A DNA stretch of 64,000 nt from NCBI GenBank assembly GCA_024195585.1, contig SWBL01000092.1, positions 1 through 64,000 of the forward strand, in the 5' to 3' direction. Position 1 is the stretch's first letter. Every line of letters starts with the position of its first letter. Under the pieces are notes generated by a model. The model saw only the letters and a list, made by a program, of their open reading frames with translations. It did not search any database and was not told the DNA's origin. This document shows positions 12,966 through 24,739 of the stretch, piece after piece. Origin of the DNA: Aureobasidium sp. EXF-3400. Its lineage: Eukaryota; Ascomycota; Dothideomycetes; Dothideales; Saccotheciaceae. The translations under genes were made by a program, and so were the position numbers.

Positions 12966-14332
12966 TGGCTTGATGCGGATCTTATTTCCTTTGTCACTAA
13001 ATTTTATATGCTTGAAGAGTCAAATATCGACAAGTTGGATTTATCTATATAGTTAATCATAATGTATTAATTTATTCACTCAACTGATGAGATTCAGAGA
13101 TGTCAAGCTCGCATTTGTAGAACGGCGACTACAAAGCAAACGACAATCCAAGGATAGGACCCGTTTCGCATCTCGAAGTTACTGGTTGGCGGAACGTGTG
13201 AATCATGGCGCACCGACTGAACAAATTTGTGTCAAGAGGGATGGCTTGCATAAATTAACCTGGACCGGAGTTGAAAGCCGACAGCCTCCCGATCTCTTGG
13301 CAGTTGGGACCTTTAGCCGCCAGGTCCTTCGCTCACTCCACGCCCAACTTCATCCGGTCACTCAGTTACAAACATCTACTCCTGACAGCGCGAGGAGGGT
13401 CTCAAAGATCCAGACAAACGCTTCATGTGCCTCAGACCATATGGAAGGATCCTCAATACTGTCGGCCTCTCCGAGCCGCCATCTATGTTTTGTTGTTACC
13501 GTACAGGTCTCGAGTCCAACGTGTAGGTATTGGAAATTGCTGGCTGACTTGAGACCCGGATTCTCGGGATCCAAATATTACAACACCTCAGGAGGATAGA
13601 CGGCTTAGAAGAGAAGTACTGACTACGAGTTCTGCTGACATTAAGCCGTTACGAGCTGAACAGACGTTATGATAGCCGTTGAGCTGAAGTGCGGAGACAA
13701 CTTTTTGTTCCCGCTACATACAGATTGAATAGGTGTTAGGGGCTCAGTTTTCACTCCTGCGTCTCATCTTTTCTCCTCGAATTGTCGGTTGTGTTGCCGC
13801 TTTCCGATCTAGCTAAGCTTTTCTGGCATTGACGTTAGCTGTCTGGAAGATGCATGAATCAGGCCGGCATCATACACAGCGGATAGTCTGTACTGTGAGC
13901 GAAAGTCGATGGTATGTTCTTCTAGAACAATGATGGATGCAGTACCAAGAACAATTGTTGTCGAGAAGAGGCGAACGTCAGTAAAGAAGTGCGTATTGAA
14001 GCAGACTCTTGCACGAGGTCATTGAGTACACCCCTTAGATCTCTGGAGATTGAATGGATGTACATTTTTCGAATCGCTACCACAGTACACAACGCTCGGG
14101 AAGGATTCCAACGAACATGCGGCGGAGATTAACTTCGATACAGATCCAGATTTCCTCTGTATAACAACATTTTTTGATGAGCTAAATGACCTAGAAATAA
14201 CGAGAATTCTGATCCTTCTACGAGCGAGCTTGCTGCAACCCAGCGCTGCGAAGAGTATAAATCCCCGCTCGAGCCCGCGAAGCAGGGTAGTTCCTTCCAT
14301 TCACACCTACTTCTATTTCTGTAAACCCCAAC
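12966..14332. other. Intergenic spacer, promoter of the Ser/Thr-rich protein gene
   Basis: This 1.37-kb spacer follows the glucan synthase stop codon. It begins AT-rich, as expected of a 3' UTR. A 170-codon open frame at 13087-13599 has no recognisable motif and I do not call it a gene. The right end is the promoter of the next gene. Confidence 0.5.
14256..14262 (+). promoter_or_regulatory. Candidate TATA box of the Ser/Thr-rich protein gene
   Basis: TATAAAT lies 77 bp upstream of the ATG at 14333, with a pyrimidine-rich stretch between them, a common arrangement in fungal core promoters. Confidence 0.5.
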
Positions 14333-17070
14333 ATGCGAGCTCTCTTTGGATTGGCCTTGGCCTCCACATGGACGGCCACAACAGCATTGGCATTCAACGG
14401 CACGACAGAGACCATCACTGTAACTCAAACATCTTGGTCAACAATCAACTCATGCCCTGCGCCTCAGACAGTCACAGTTTGCAATCCTGAGTGTGCAGCT
14501 CCGACTTCCGTCTCTGTCAACAAGGCCAACATCGTCTATCAGACGGTTTCTGATTTTCAAGCTGGTCAGGTCGTCAACATTGATGGCACTCCGACAACTC
14601 TTGCGCAGGCAACCGCCTTGTCTTTTGAGACAACCATCAGCGACTTTGTACTCGTTCCAGATTCAGCCACAGGCAACGACTACACTGTCAGCGCCACCCT
14701 TACCAACATCGTCTATCCATCATCGATGACTGGTTACAGCGGCCAGGTAGCTACATGTCAGACTGGAATCACCACCATCAGCAGCAATGGTGTCGTTCTC
14801 TCCAACTGTCCCTGTACGGTACAGTCGACTGTCCTGGAGCTCACCGCGACCGGAGTTGGAGCCCTACCAACCGCCGTTGTGTCCTCGGGTGACTACATTG
14901 TAAAGATCATTTACGTCTATGTCATCGAAGTCATCGTGGAACAGGTTCCCACCACTATTACAAAAACTGCAACTAGCATCCTCACCACAACAAAGACGGA
15001 GCTTGTAACAACAACAAATGGTGCTTTTACCACTATCCAGACGGAGTCTGCAACAGCTACGACCAGTGCCCTGCCTACAATTGTGACTGTCGAGGATGTT
15101 GTTTTCCTGCTGGATTACAATACAGCATATGATGGCGTTACTGTTGGTGGGCTTCGCAAGCGTCAAGCTATCAGCGTGCCCTCAGTCCCTGCTCCTCTGA
15201 CTGCGTGTCTTGCTGAGTGTGCTGAGCAAGCAAGTTGCCAGGCTGTTTCCTTTGTGGAAAGCTTTTCGTCATGCATTCCCCTGACTCAATTCAATGCACA
15301 AAGCCGACGAGTCTCCCCTGGCGAGATCTTCGCCACTGTCATCTTCCGACCGTCCGCACCTACAAGTTCGGTATCAACCACAAACACTGCAACCCCATCA
15401 AGCTCAGGATCATCAACGAGTCTGGGATCCTCTTCTAGTTCGAGCAATCTCTCGAGCCTGAGAGGAAGCGCAACTCCAAGTAGTTCGAGAGTCACCGGTA
15501 CTACAGTCACGCCGTCTAGCTCAAGTCTCTCGACAACCGAAAGTACAAGTACCAGTATGAGCTCCAGATTGAGCAGCAAAATCAGCTCAAGCAGTGCCCT
15601 GTACCCCATATCCAACACTTCGGCCAGCTCGACATCTTTGAGTTCACGCAGCAGTTCCAGTATCAGTGTTAGTGCATCCGTCACCAGTTCATCTGTTACC
15701 TCAGTAAGCTTTGTGTCAAGCGCTAGCGACACCCCGTCGTCGTTGAGCTCCACATTATCGAGCTCGAATTCGAGTACTATCGTGTCGCCGACAAGTTCAA
15801 TGACCCCTTCTTCAACGGTCACGGCTAGCAGCAGCATCAGCTCAGTTGTGGCGGTCGACAATTCGTCGACAAGCTCTACTGTGTTCTCAAGCTTATCGAG
15901 CATAATTCTGCCTATCAGCAGTTCATCAACGACTTCATCAACGACTTCGTCAACGACTTCATCGACGACTTCATCGGCGGTTTCATCGGCGGCTTCATCG
16001 ACAGCTTCATCGACGAGTACCACGTCTGCTGCCCCACTCACTGGCTGTGCTGTTGCGAGCGGCATCTCAGGGTACGATCCTGCCATAGCCTACTGCGCCT
16101 CAGCATATCCGGTGACGACATACACTACCTTGCTCAATGCTACAATCACCAGTATTGTCACAAACTCAGCACCAACCTCCACTGTCTACAGTAATCTTAC
16201 CTTACCTGTTGAGACCACTGTGCAGACAGATCAGGAGACTGTGTATGTTTCCAGTACATTCTCGACAGAGTCTACGATAATAGACACAACAACGACGTGA
16301 GTCTTCCGAGCTGTTCCCATCTGTAGACCGACATACTGACCAAACATCGTAGCACTATGACCGTGACCATCACTGCCGATCCTATCCCTGAAACGATATT
16401 AGCGCGGAAAAGACAAGCAGCACCTTCAGCTCAAGCTAGTATCTTCTCGAGCATCATGTCTCGTCCGGCCTCCGACATTGCTCTTGTGTGCTCCTGCCTA
16501 CAGACTCCAGCGACCACTTCTGTCACAAGCACAGAAACTGTTCTGACCACAACAATTGCCACACCTATTGCCAGCGCCAACAACACCATCACACCGTCTG
16601 TAGTGACGGTACAGACAACCGAGACGGCCTTTGTCACCGAAGTCGTCTCTGTTACGGACTATACCAGCACCACAACCACAGAAACCTCCATGGCCACTGC
16701 CACTGTTCCCGCAACATGCATGAATTTCTTTAGTTGTCGTGGAGGCGGCGCTGCCAACCCTAGCTGTGCCTCGATCGCAGGCGCAGACTGCATTTGTGTC
16801 GAGGTCGCCGGGACCGGGCAAGGCCTCTGCACTACTGGAGAAACATACGACCGTCGCTGTTCAACCTCTTCCGACTGTCAGTCAGGCGATGTTTGCACCC
16901 TAAATACTTGTCTCGGCAACGTGTGTCTCCCGGCTAGCGACGCAGCTTGCGTCAATCCCGGCGGACCGACAGCAGCTCGTCGCAGGTTCCGTAGAGTGGC
17001 GGCTCATAGATCTGTGTGGAACCCGGTGTTTGGTCGATATATGGAAATCTATACCGATCCTGCTGCATAG
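14333..17070 (+). CDS. Secreted Ser/Thr-rich cell-surface protein with PAN-like and Cys-rich regions
   Basis: Probably a secreted, heavily O-glycosylated wall or surface protein; no enzymatic motif is visible. Exons 14333-16296 and 16353-17070 (56-bp intron GTGAGT..GTAG) give about 893 aa. In order: signal peptide (1 to about 20), Thr/Val-rich N-domain, a dibasic RKRQA site near residue 275, a short Cys region resembling a PAN/apple fold (CLAECAEQASCQAVSF), a Ser/Thr tract of roughly 250 residues, a second RKRQA site near residue 670, another Thr-rich stretch, and a Cys-rich tail with an EGF-like spacing (SSDCQSGDVC). Both KR sites suit Kex2 cleavage, which would release a segment of about 395 residues. 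There is no hydrophobic C-terminal GPI signal. It follows the glucan synthase in the same direction, consistent with but not proving a wall role. Confidence 0.8.
15922..16017 (+). repeat. 12-bp minisatellite, 8 units, inside the Ser/Thr tract
   Basis: Eight tandem 12-bp units related to TTCATCAACGAC run without interruption. Early units are nearly identical and later ones drift to GGCGGT or GACAGC. They encode the repeated TTSS/SAVSS pattern of the Ser-rich region, so unit number could vary between strains without breaking the frame. Confidence 0.85.
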
Positions 17071-17545
17071 AGAGTCTTTTCAGATGTAGTCTGTTCTTGA
17101 TAGAACACAGACGCTAATGAGTTTGGTGAATCTATCACTACCATTTACTGGGCATTTGTTACTCCTAGAATAATACATAATTCGCAATTGCACCAAATTT
17201 TAACTTACTCTCACTTTATATCAGGGTACTCTCGAAGCTTCGGATGTGCTATACCGTGGATTTCTACACTATACCACTCTCGTATCATCATCCGACAACA
17301 ACGGAAGTGAGACATCCGAGGATGCCGTTGCCCGTGGTCATCGCTTGTAGTCACCCCTCGCTGTGACATGGCCATAAGAGCGAGTAAAAGATTGCTGATC
17401 TCCATTCAGAACAGAATTACGATACTGACAAATATAAGAAAAATTTCAAAACAAAACAAAACTCAGAATACAACCTTTCTCTACCACCACTTGCTCAAAC
17501 TTCTCACATCTCATCGTCAGCAAAAGTCTCCAACTGGATCTTCGC
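17071..17545. other. Intergenic spacer between convergent genes
   Basis: These 475 bp separate the stop codons of the Ser/Thr-rich protein gene (plus strand) and the siderophore synthetase (minus strand). It is AT-rich, with A-rich tracts near 17440-17470, and should hold both terminators. It marks the left border of the siderophore locus. Confidence 0.5.
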
Positions 17546-20500
17546 CTATACCTCTATAACTTCCCCCTTACATACCTCTCCAACAGCACCAACTAACTCT
17601 CCCAAAATCTCCTCCACAAGAGTCTCCTCTTTCTCCCCACCAACAATACCAACATGTGTCTCTCCACCCTTGACAAAACTCACAATCTTCATCGGCGCAC
17701 CAGAATCTCCATGCGGTTTAATAGCATCAACAGCACATTCCCCACCAGCAAAAGGCATTGTATCCACGTCATCTTCATCACCTTGATGATGAACGATACT
17801 TCCAAAGTATGCATTGACATCCCAGCCCACGGCACCAGCGATGGAGGAGTAACCAATAAAGTCATGAGAGCTAGAATTTGCGGTTTGAGTTGCAATCTGG
17901 CGGAGGAGGGTAGAAATGTCTTGGGAGGTAGAGAGGGAGATGCGGATGGGAGCGATATTGTAGCAGGGACCCATGATGGCGTCGGCGGTTGGTAGAGAGG
18001 CGATATTGCGGCCTGAAGTCACGGCGCCAAAAACGAGGTCAGCGATATGAAGGCGGCGGGCGAGGACTAATGACCATGCTGCCGTGAGGATGGTGGAGGT
18101 TGTTGCATCCGAAGGTTTGGTTGAAATGTCGACTGCAGTGGACTTGAAAAAGCCTTTGTCGGTGTCTTGGACAGAGGTGTCCAGAGATGACAGAGAAGAG
18201 CCGGCAAGAAGTTCTTTCCAGTATGTTAGAGACTTGTTTTGCAAGGAAGGTTCCAGAGTGGCAGCGATGTAGGTGGCGAAGGGCTCGCTGCTGATATTGC
18301 CGCCCTTGTACAAAGTCTCGAGATTGGTGAGGAGTGCAGGTAGCGACACTCCATCATACTGAGCATGCGAGAGGCGGAAAACAAGACCTTCTAGCCCATC
18401 GTTACTTCGCACATATATGATCTTTGCAAAGGCACTGCCCAAGGCAAACTCTTCTTCGATGTCCGCAGTGCAGATATCTGTGATCTGCTGTTTGATGTCA
18501 CCTTCGACTTGTTTGCTGACGACAATATCCTCAACTGTCTCCAATACGGCTTGGTAGTAACCCGAATCGTGTTGCACAAAGACAGTGCGAAGGATATCGT
18601 GCGTCCTGACAAGTTGCTTGCAAGCATCAAGCAACTTTTCGCTGTTGATACTCTTCTCAAAGACCATAGTGGTGTATTGCAGCGATGTTCGTGGTGCGGA
18701 GACAGTTTGTTTGATATCGAGCGCCTGCGTATCAGTCACAGGTAGCGCATCGCAGACGACCCATTCTGAGTTGGCGAGCTGAGGCCTGACAACCTCAGAC
18801 AGGAAAGCCTCAACATTTGGAACACCCAATGTCGAGAATGGTTTGTATGACTGGGTCTGCTTTTTGGCCTTTGATACAGCGTCCAGCTTCATCACTTTAG
18901 CAGCATCGCCAAGACGCATATGCTGGAAGATATCAGCCACTGACAAGGCATGTCCTTGAGAACGAAGTTCGGAGACAAGCTTCATAGCCAACACAGAGTC
19001 ACCACCAAGACGGAAGAAGTTGTCATCGACATCAATCTTGCCTGCATCGATACGCAGAATTCTGGCCCAAGCGGTCCTGAGGATGTCCTCTGGAACTGTA
19101 AGCTTGGCTTGAGCTACGTTCTTGGACCAAGCTTGCTCAAGTCCTTGTTGAAGCTGATCCAGGATGTCTGAAGGAATGCTAGATGCTACCTTGTTTAGTG
19201 CATCGCGGTCGATCTGTCCATCCTTGTCGGTGGGCAGGTTGTCGATCACGATGTATGCGGATGGTACGGCATAAGATGGCATGGAGTCGCGGATGTACTT
19301 GTCAAGCTTCTTCAGCGCAACAGCCAGGTCGACTGGGATGCTAGCACGGATTGTTGTTTCCGATCCATGCAAATCATTGTCTGCGTCCAGGACACTGATG
19401 CTCTCCTCAAGAGATGGTCGCTGATCGACAAAGACCACAATCTCTTGTTTGCCGTCAGAAGAAGAGTCAATCACTGCAGTGGTGCCGCGAGTAGCAGGTG
19501 GCAGGTGTCTTGCGATGTTAGCTTCCAGCTCAGCAAAGTCGACCGAGTGACCCTGAATCGCCAAAAAGTTGTCTTTACGTGCAACGAAGATAACGCTGCC
19601 GTCAGCACGTAGTTCGACCAGATCGCCTGTAGCTTGGACCTTTCCTGTACGACCTGGATGCAAAGAACTTCCGGCCAGAAGCCAAGCTGGCGACTCCACA
19701 ACATCGCCATAGAGGAAGTTACCCTCGAGCCAGAGTTCACCAACAGAGCCGATAGGCACCAAATTAGACGAATTATGGGAATCGCATACCCATCCCACAG
19801 CCGCAGGAGGATAGATTTCGCCCTGATTTGTGTTTGCATATGCACTCAAGCGTTTGGATGCTCCGTCATGAGCCAAGGGCGGGATCCTGTTCCGGCTCCA
19901 GATCTCATCCAATTCTGTCTTGGGTAGACAGCTGACCTCGCTGACACGTCTTGAAAGATCTTTGGTCAGCTGCATACAAGCCATCTCGAGCTGTGCGAGA
20001 ATGCGCTCCATTTGAGATACTTCAATCAGGCTGCTGTCAAAGTTGGCACATACCCTGAAGCCACCCTTTCGAATGCCGCATCCTACCATGAGAGGGTAAG
20101 GGTTGAAGTGAAGTGCTTCACGAACGACGTCGCCCAGCTGGAAGCCAAGATCATTGCCCACATACTCTGGTTCAGGCTGGATGACCAAACCAGTCGGAGC
20201 TTCTGACGCATGTTGAGCATCCTGGCTGACCTTCCTGATGTTCTGCCAACCCATATGCTGGTAAGGAGTTCTCGCCAAGATACTCTGCTGAACGGATTGT
20301 AGAAAAGACTCGAGTGTGTTTGTTCTGTTGATGCGAATGCGAATGGGAACTGTAGCAATCAAAGGACCAACAATGCTCTCAACCCCCGCAAGTGAGATAT
20401 CACGGCCAGTCAGCGTCTCGCCAAACAAGATGTCATCGCTTCCCGAGTATTGCGAAGCCACAAGCGCCCATGCACCGCGGATCAGTGTCGCCAGAGTGAA

Positions 20501-23500
20501 GGGGAATCCAGCACCAGTATGGAGGGGTATGATACGCTCAACCATGGCATCGGGGGTAGGGACAAAGTCTCTCGACGGCATGCGAGGGAATTGAGGCCCA
20601 ACCGCACCCTTCAACTCCTGTCGCCAGAACTCTTGCATATCATTTTCATCCGTCTCACGAACGTATTGGACAAAGTCTCTCATGCGGGCTGCAATCTCGA
20701 GAGATCGTTCTTGTAGAGCATCGCTGACTTGCTTGAGGATGAGAGGTTCAGACCAGCCATCGTAAAGCAGATGGTGAACGCTCCAAACCATGTATCTCTT
20801 GCCAGTCTCTGATGATTCAACGATTGCATAGCGAGCCAGATTCTGACCGAGATCCATTCTTTCGTTCTTGTCGCTTTGAAGGTATTGATCCAGATCAGTG
20901 GCGTGTCTCCAAGATATGCCCTCTCTTAGGACGACTTGCTGGAGCCCGGGCTCTTCAAGCTGGGCGGCACGAGTGCGTAAGATTGGGTTCGCAGCGATGA
21001 CCGTCTCCCAAGCTTTCTTCAGTGCGTCGATATCCGTATCGTGAGGTATGGTGGCCACTCTTTGAGCAAGATATAGCTCGACTGACTTGAGCGAAAAGGT
21101 GAAGAGAGACTCTTGCGTAGGAGTGCAAGGGTAAATATCTTCGATATTGTCGACATCAGTTTTGCACGCTTGAGCTGCTTCAAGACGAGCATCATTGACC
21201 GAACGTGTAATAGTCGAGAATGCTTGAATCTCCTTCCGTGCTTGAGCATCGCCGAGTTTGACAACATCAGCCATTGCGGACAGTTTGGGGTTACCAAATG
21301 TGTCAATGACAGACAATATGAGACCCTGTGCTCTACAAGTCGATACAAGTCTCATTGCTGCCAAAGAATCGCCGCCCAGCGCAAAGAAATTGTCTTCGAG
21401 ACGAATGCCTGCAGCGTCTAGACTCAATACCTGACTCCAGGCCTGCTGAAGACGCTTCTCTAGGTCGTTGAGCTCGCGACCGGTATCAGCAGAACTCTGC
21501 TCCAGATCTCTTAAGTCGACTGTGGTACCAAAAGCTTTGAGTTGCTTGCGATCAGTTTTTCCAGAGATCAGAACTGGGATGTGATTGACTGGAATGTATG
21601 AAGTGGGTACCATGTAACGAGGTAGAACCTTCTTCACCTCCGTATCAGCTTTGGAGAGTGCTTCACGCAATTCATCTGGAAGTTGAATGGAGCTGATGTT
21701 CGTTTGACCGTGTCCTTTAGAAGCGACAGGAGCAACGAAAGCTACCAACGTAGCTTGGCCGCCCGTTCCTTGCGGTACAACGACTTCAGCAATTACCGTA
21801 GTACCTGGAGGCAGTCTAGCACCAAGCTGACTCTCAATCTCGCCAAGCTCGACACGTTGACCACGAAGCTTGACCTGGGTATCTTTTCGTCCAGCGAAGA
21901 TGATTCCACCAGAACCGTCGGGATCGTATTTTCCAAGATCACCAGTCTTGTATAGCCTTCCACGACGTCCGGTGTACTTCTGGTGGCCTTCTAGAAGCCA
22001 AGCGGGATCGTTGATAAACACGGTCGCCGTCTTTTCAGGATCGTTTAAGTAGCCTTGTCCTACGATAGGACCCTCGACGAGCAATTCGCCAACAGCACCG
22101 GCCGGCATTAATTGCTCGTGATCATCAGGGTTAACAATCCACATACAAGCGCCATTTCCAGTGCCAATAGAGATGTAGTCTCTGCCTGTAGCAGTGTCAC
22201 TGTTGATCGTGCATCCAATGGTACATTCGCAAGGACCATAACCGATAACGATTCTGGTATCTTGACCCCAGAAATTGACGTCTCTGGCAGATGCTGCTTC
22301 TCCACCGAGTCCCAATACATCGAGTGACTTGATGACATCTGGATCCAAGATTCGAGCCATGGACGGTGTGATGCCTGCGTAGTTGATCTTCATGTCTCTG
22401 ATTACACCGTTGATGTCGTTTAGACGGTCTTCGTCGGAAGGGATGCAAAGACAACCACCATTGCCTACTGTCAAGAACATACTGTCGATACTGACATCGA
22501 AGGCGTATGATGCAAAGTCGAGGACTCGAGACTTTTCGGTATAGCCAACTGCTTTCGCTCGTGGTATGGCACTGCTAGTGTATGTCTTGTGAGAGATCGT
22601 GACACCTTTGGGTGTACCGGTGCTTCCGGATGTAAAGATGATATACATCAGAGTGTCGGAATCGACAGGTGGTAATTTTGTCAGACTTCCGGGGAGAGTT
22701 TGCTTGAAAGTCTTTTCTTCGACAACGAGATGTGGTGGATCCGGCATGATAGATTTGGCAAAATCATGCTGAATTCGTGAAGAGACGATCAATTTTGCAT
22801 CGATCTGCACCGCCATGTTTTGAAGTCGAGCAAGCGGAAGAGAAGGGTCCATCATTGCAAAGATCGCTCCTGCCTTCATGGTCGCCATGACAGCAACAAT
22901 CGCCCATCGTGACTTCTCAAAGCACAATGGTACGATATCGTGCGGTCGCACGCCCTCTGCAAGCAAAGACTGTGCCATAAAAGTTGAATATTGATCGATC
23001 TGCCCGAAAGTCAAAGCGCCATCCCAGGAGTCGATGGCAACCTTGTCGGGAAATTGCTGTGCTCGCTCAGAAACCATATCGTGCATGCAAAAATCGTAAG
23101 TGGGAGGCAATTCGTTGTTGTATTTCCAAATCTCATCCAGATCACTTGATGTTGGTCGCAACGAGTCCAGAACTGTGATCTCTGGCTTCGAGATGCAAAC
23201 CTCCATGGTGTCCGCTAATGATCTGATGTATCTGGTCACCTCATTGTCTAGCAGATCTTTACTGCGGAAAGCCGGTTGGATCTCGAGTATTCCATTGAAG
23301 AGGTTTACCCTGAGGTGTAGAGTCCCCTTTTCATCAGGTCAGCTAATCATAACGAGCACTATCTGGTGAATAATCAACGCACCGTCGAATCCTCGGATTG
23401 TTGCGATAGAACGCTAGTGCTCAAGAGTACTGATACAGTCTCAGCATGGCTTTTGCTTGAATCTGCTTTCGAGATCCGGTTCGAGATAGCCCTGGTGACA

Positions 23501-23793
23501 TTATCGATTGAATCTTCCAATCCTTTCATGACACTCTCCATAGAAAGATGCCTGTGTGGTTCCTCTGACACATTTGATGAATTTTGATACGTCCAGTCAA
23601 ATGAGACACGCTCCCCCTCACGAGTCCGTAGGAGCACGATCAGCCATGATGCCAGTAAGATATCTTCTCTCATGCCGCTTGGTGTTGAGAGTGATTGGGA
23701 AGCCAGATTATCAATGTTGTAGGTAAATATATAATTTCCTGATGTCTCCCTCGGGACACCGTGATCTGAGTCTGTCATGTGCTTGTAGCCCAT
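17546..23793 (-). CDS. sidD: Fusarinine-type siderophore nonribosomal peptide synthetase (SidD/NPS6)
   Basis: Family members link three acylated N5-hydroxyornithine units into fusarinine C, the extracellular siderophore. Exon 1 is 23793-23383, the intron 23327-23382 (branch point CTGAC, acceptor AAAAG), exon 2 is 23326-17546; total about 2,063 aa. Order of domains: N-terminal family-specific region (about 1-200); complete adenylation domain with TSGSTGTPKG near 369 and YKTGDLG and GRKDTQVKLRGQRVELGEIE near 590; carrier domain DNFFALGGDSL near 785; condensation domain with HHLLYDGW near 989; a degenerate second adenylation domain (about 1265-1435) keeping only the C-terminal third; a second carrier domain DNFFRLGGDSV near 1580; and a terminal condensation domain with SHAQYDGVS near 1790. 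This A-T-C-dA-T-C layout is diagnostic of SidD/NPS6. Its promoter is shared with sidF and holds four GATA-type sites. Confidence 0.95.
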
Positions 23794-24022
23794 CTTCGCG
23801 GTCTCGTGGAGTCGTGGTGTAGTTTCGATGTTATAGTATTGACGAATGATTGGCAGGCTTCAAATTCAACCATACCAATCCACAAGGGTGTCTCTACACA
23901 AGGCGCACTCGCCCAGAGCAACCATCATGGAACATGCCGAGCTCGAACAACAGACATGAATGGGCTCATGCGACATCGGGTATTGAGTACCGGGCACGGT
24001 AGATCCGCTACAATGGCACGAC

Positions 24023-24031
24023 ATCTGATAA
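24023..24031 (+). promoter_or_regulatory. GATA-factor site ATCTGATAA
   Basis: Exact match to ATCWGATAA, extended to ATCTGATAAGAT. It lies 230 bp upstream of the sidD start and 709 bp upstream of the sidF start. Confidence 0.75.
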
Positions 24032-24116
24032 GATGAAGAGATTTCAAGGCGTGTGATCAGGCGCCCCAACACGAACAGGAGTCGGAAGCTACTCACACGC
24101 TACAGTGAGTAAGCGC

Positions 24117-24134
24117 ATCTGATTAGATAATTGG
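24117..24134. promoter_or_regulatory. ATCTGATTAGAT 12-mer fused to a CCAAT box
   Basis: ATCTGATTAGAT is followed after one base by ATTGG (CCAAT on the other strand). The overlap also creates AGATAA. This looks like a composite site for a GATA-type factor and the CCAAT-binding complex, the partner of HapX in iron regulation; the composite reading is inference. Confidence 0.6.
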
Positions 24135-24225
24135 CGGTCATCGATGTCGTTGGTGTCCACTTGGTTCGCGAAAACCTTGAAGTTGGTGGAGGAGGGAGTG
24201 GGGTCTGAGCACAGACGAGGGTTGC

Positions 24226-24237
24226 ATCTGATTAGAT
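24226..24237. promoter_or_regulatory. ATCTGATTAGAT 12-mer
   Basis: Second perfect copy of the 12-mer in the sidD-sidF promoter, 109 bp from the first, without an adjacent CCAAT box. Confidence 0.6.
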
Positions 24238-24321
24238 TTTAGACGACCTTAGCTAAAGCTTGGACCATGCAGCGAAATCGATCCTCCAGCTGGTACAAGA
24301 CAAATGTACATTGATGTTCGG

Positions 24322-24330
24322 ATCAGATAA
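24322..24330 (+). promoter_or_regulatory. GATA-factor site ATCAGATAA
   Basis: Exact consensus, extended to ATCAGATAAGAT, 410 bp upstream of the sidF start. Confidence 0.75.
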
Positions 24331-24739
24331 GATTCTGTGTGTCACACCAACACTCGTATTCGGGCATGGCATCCATGTCGTGTCGACAAGTGTGTTCACA
24401 TGATGCTGAAGGTGCGTTTTCATTCAGCATGAAAATGATCTGCAGGGCGTCCTAACGCACGTCCCATTCGCACAAAAGTTGAGGCTACAGCGTTGAATCT
24501 TGCCATGTTTCCTGTTGCGACGCTACGCGCTACCAACTCGCACCATCTCGCAGATCGTGCCATGGCTAAACGATGCTCTCTCCGGAGGCCGGCCATGTCT
24601 CGACCGAGGGCTCGTGTCAGCGATCTATGCCGAGGAAGTCCATCAGGGTGTCCGGAATTCACTCGATGCTCACGGCAAGTTTTTGATCTGCAACTATCAA
24701 CACATCAAACCTGCTGATCAAGTCATACCTATCAACACA

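Larger units (their letters stand above)
23794..24739. promoter_or_regulatory. Divergent sidD-sidF promoter with clustered GATA sites
   Basis: This 946-bp region between the two start codons holds two exact ATCWGATAA sites and two ATCTGATTAGAT 12-mers within about 310 bp (24023-24333). Repression in iron-replete cells by a SreA/Sre1-type GATA factor is the expected logic. The frame of sidF is also open for 80 codons upstream of the chosen start. Confidence 0.75.

Noticed and set aside
13087..13599. 170-codon plus-strand open frame after the glucan synthase
   Set aside because: No signal peptide, motif, or recognisable family; composition looks random and another frame is equally open there.
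15286..16086. Long minus-strand open frame with repeated DEVVDEVV
   Set aside because: It is the antisense reading of the Ser/Thr-rich repeat tract; the regular acidic pattern follows from the 12-bp repeats on the other strand.
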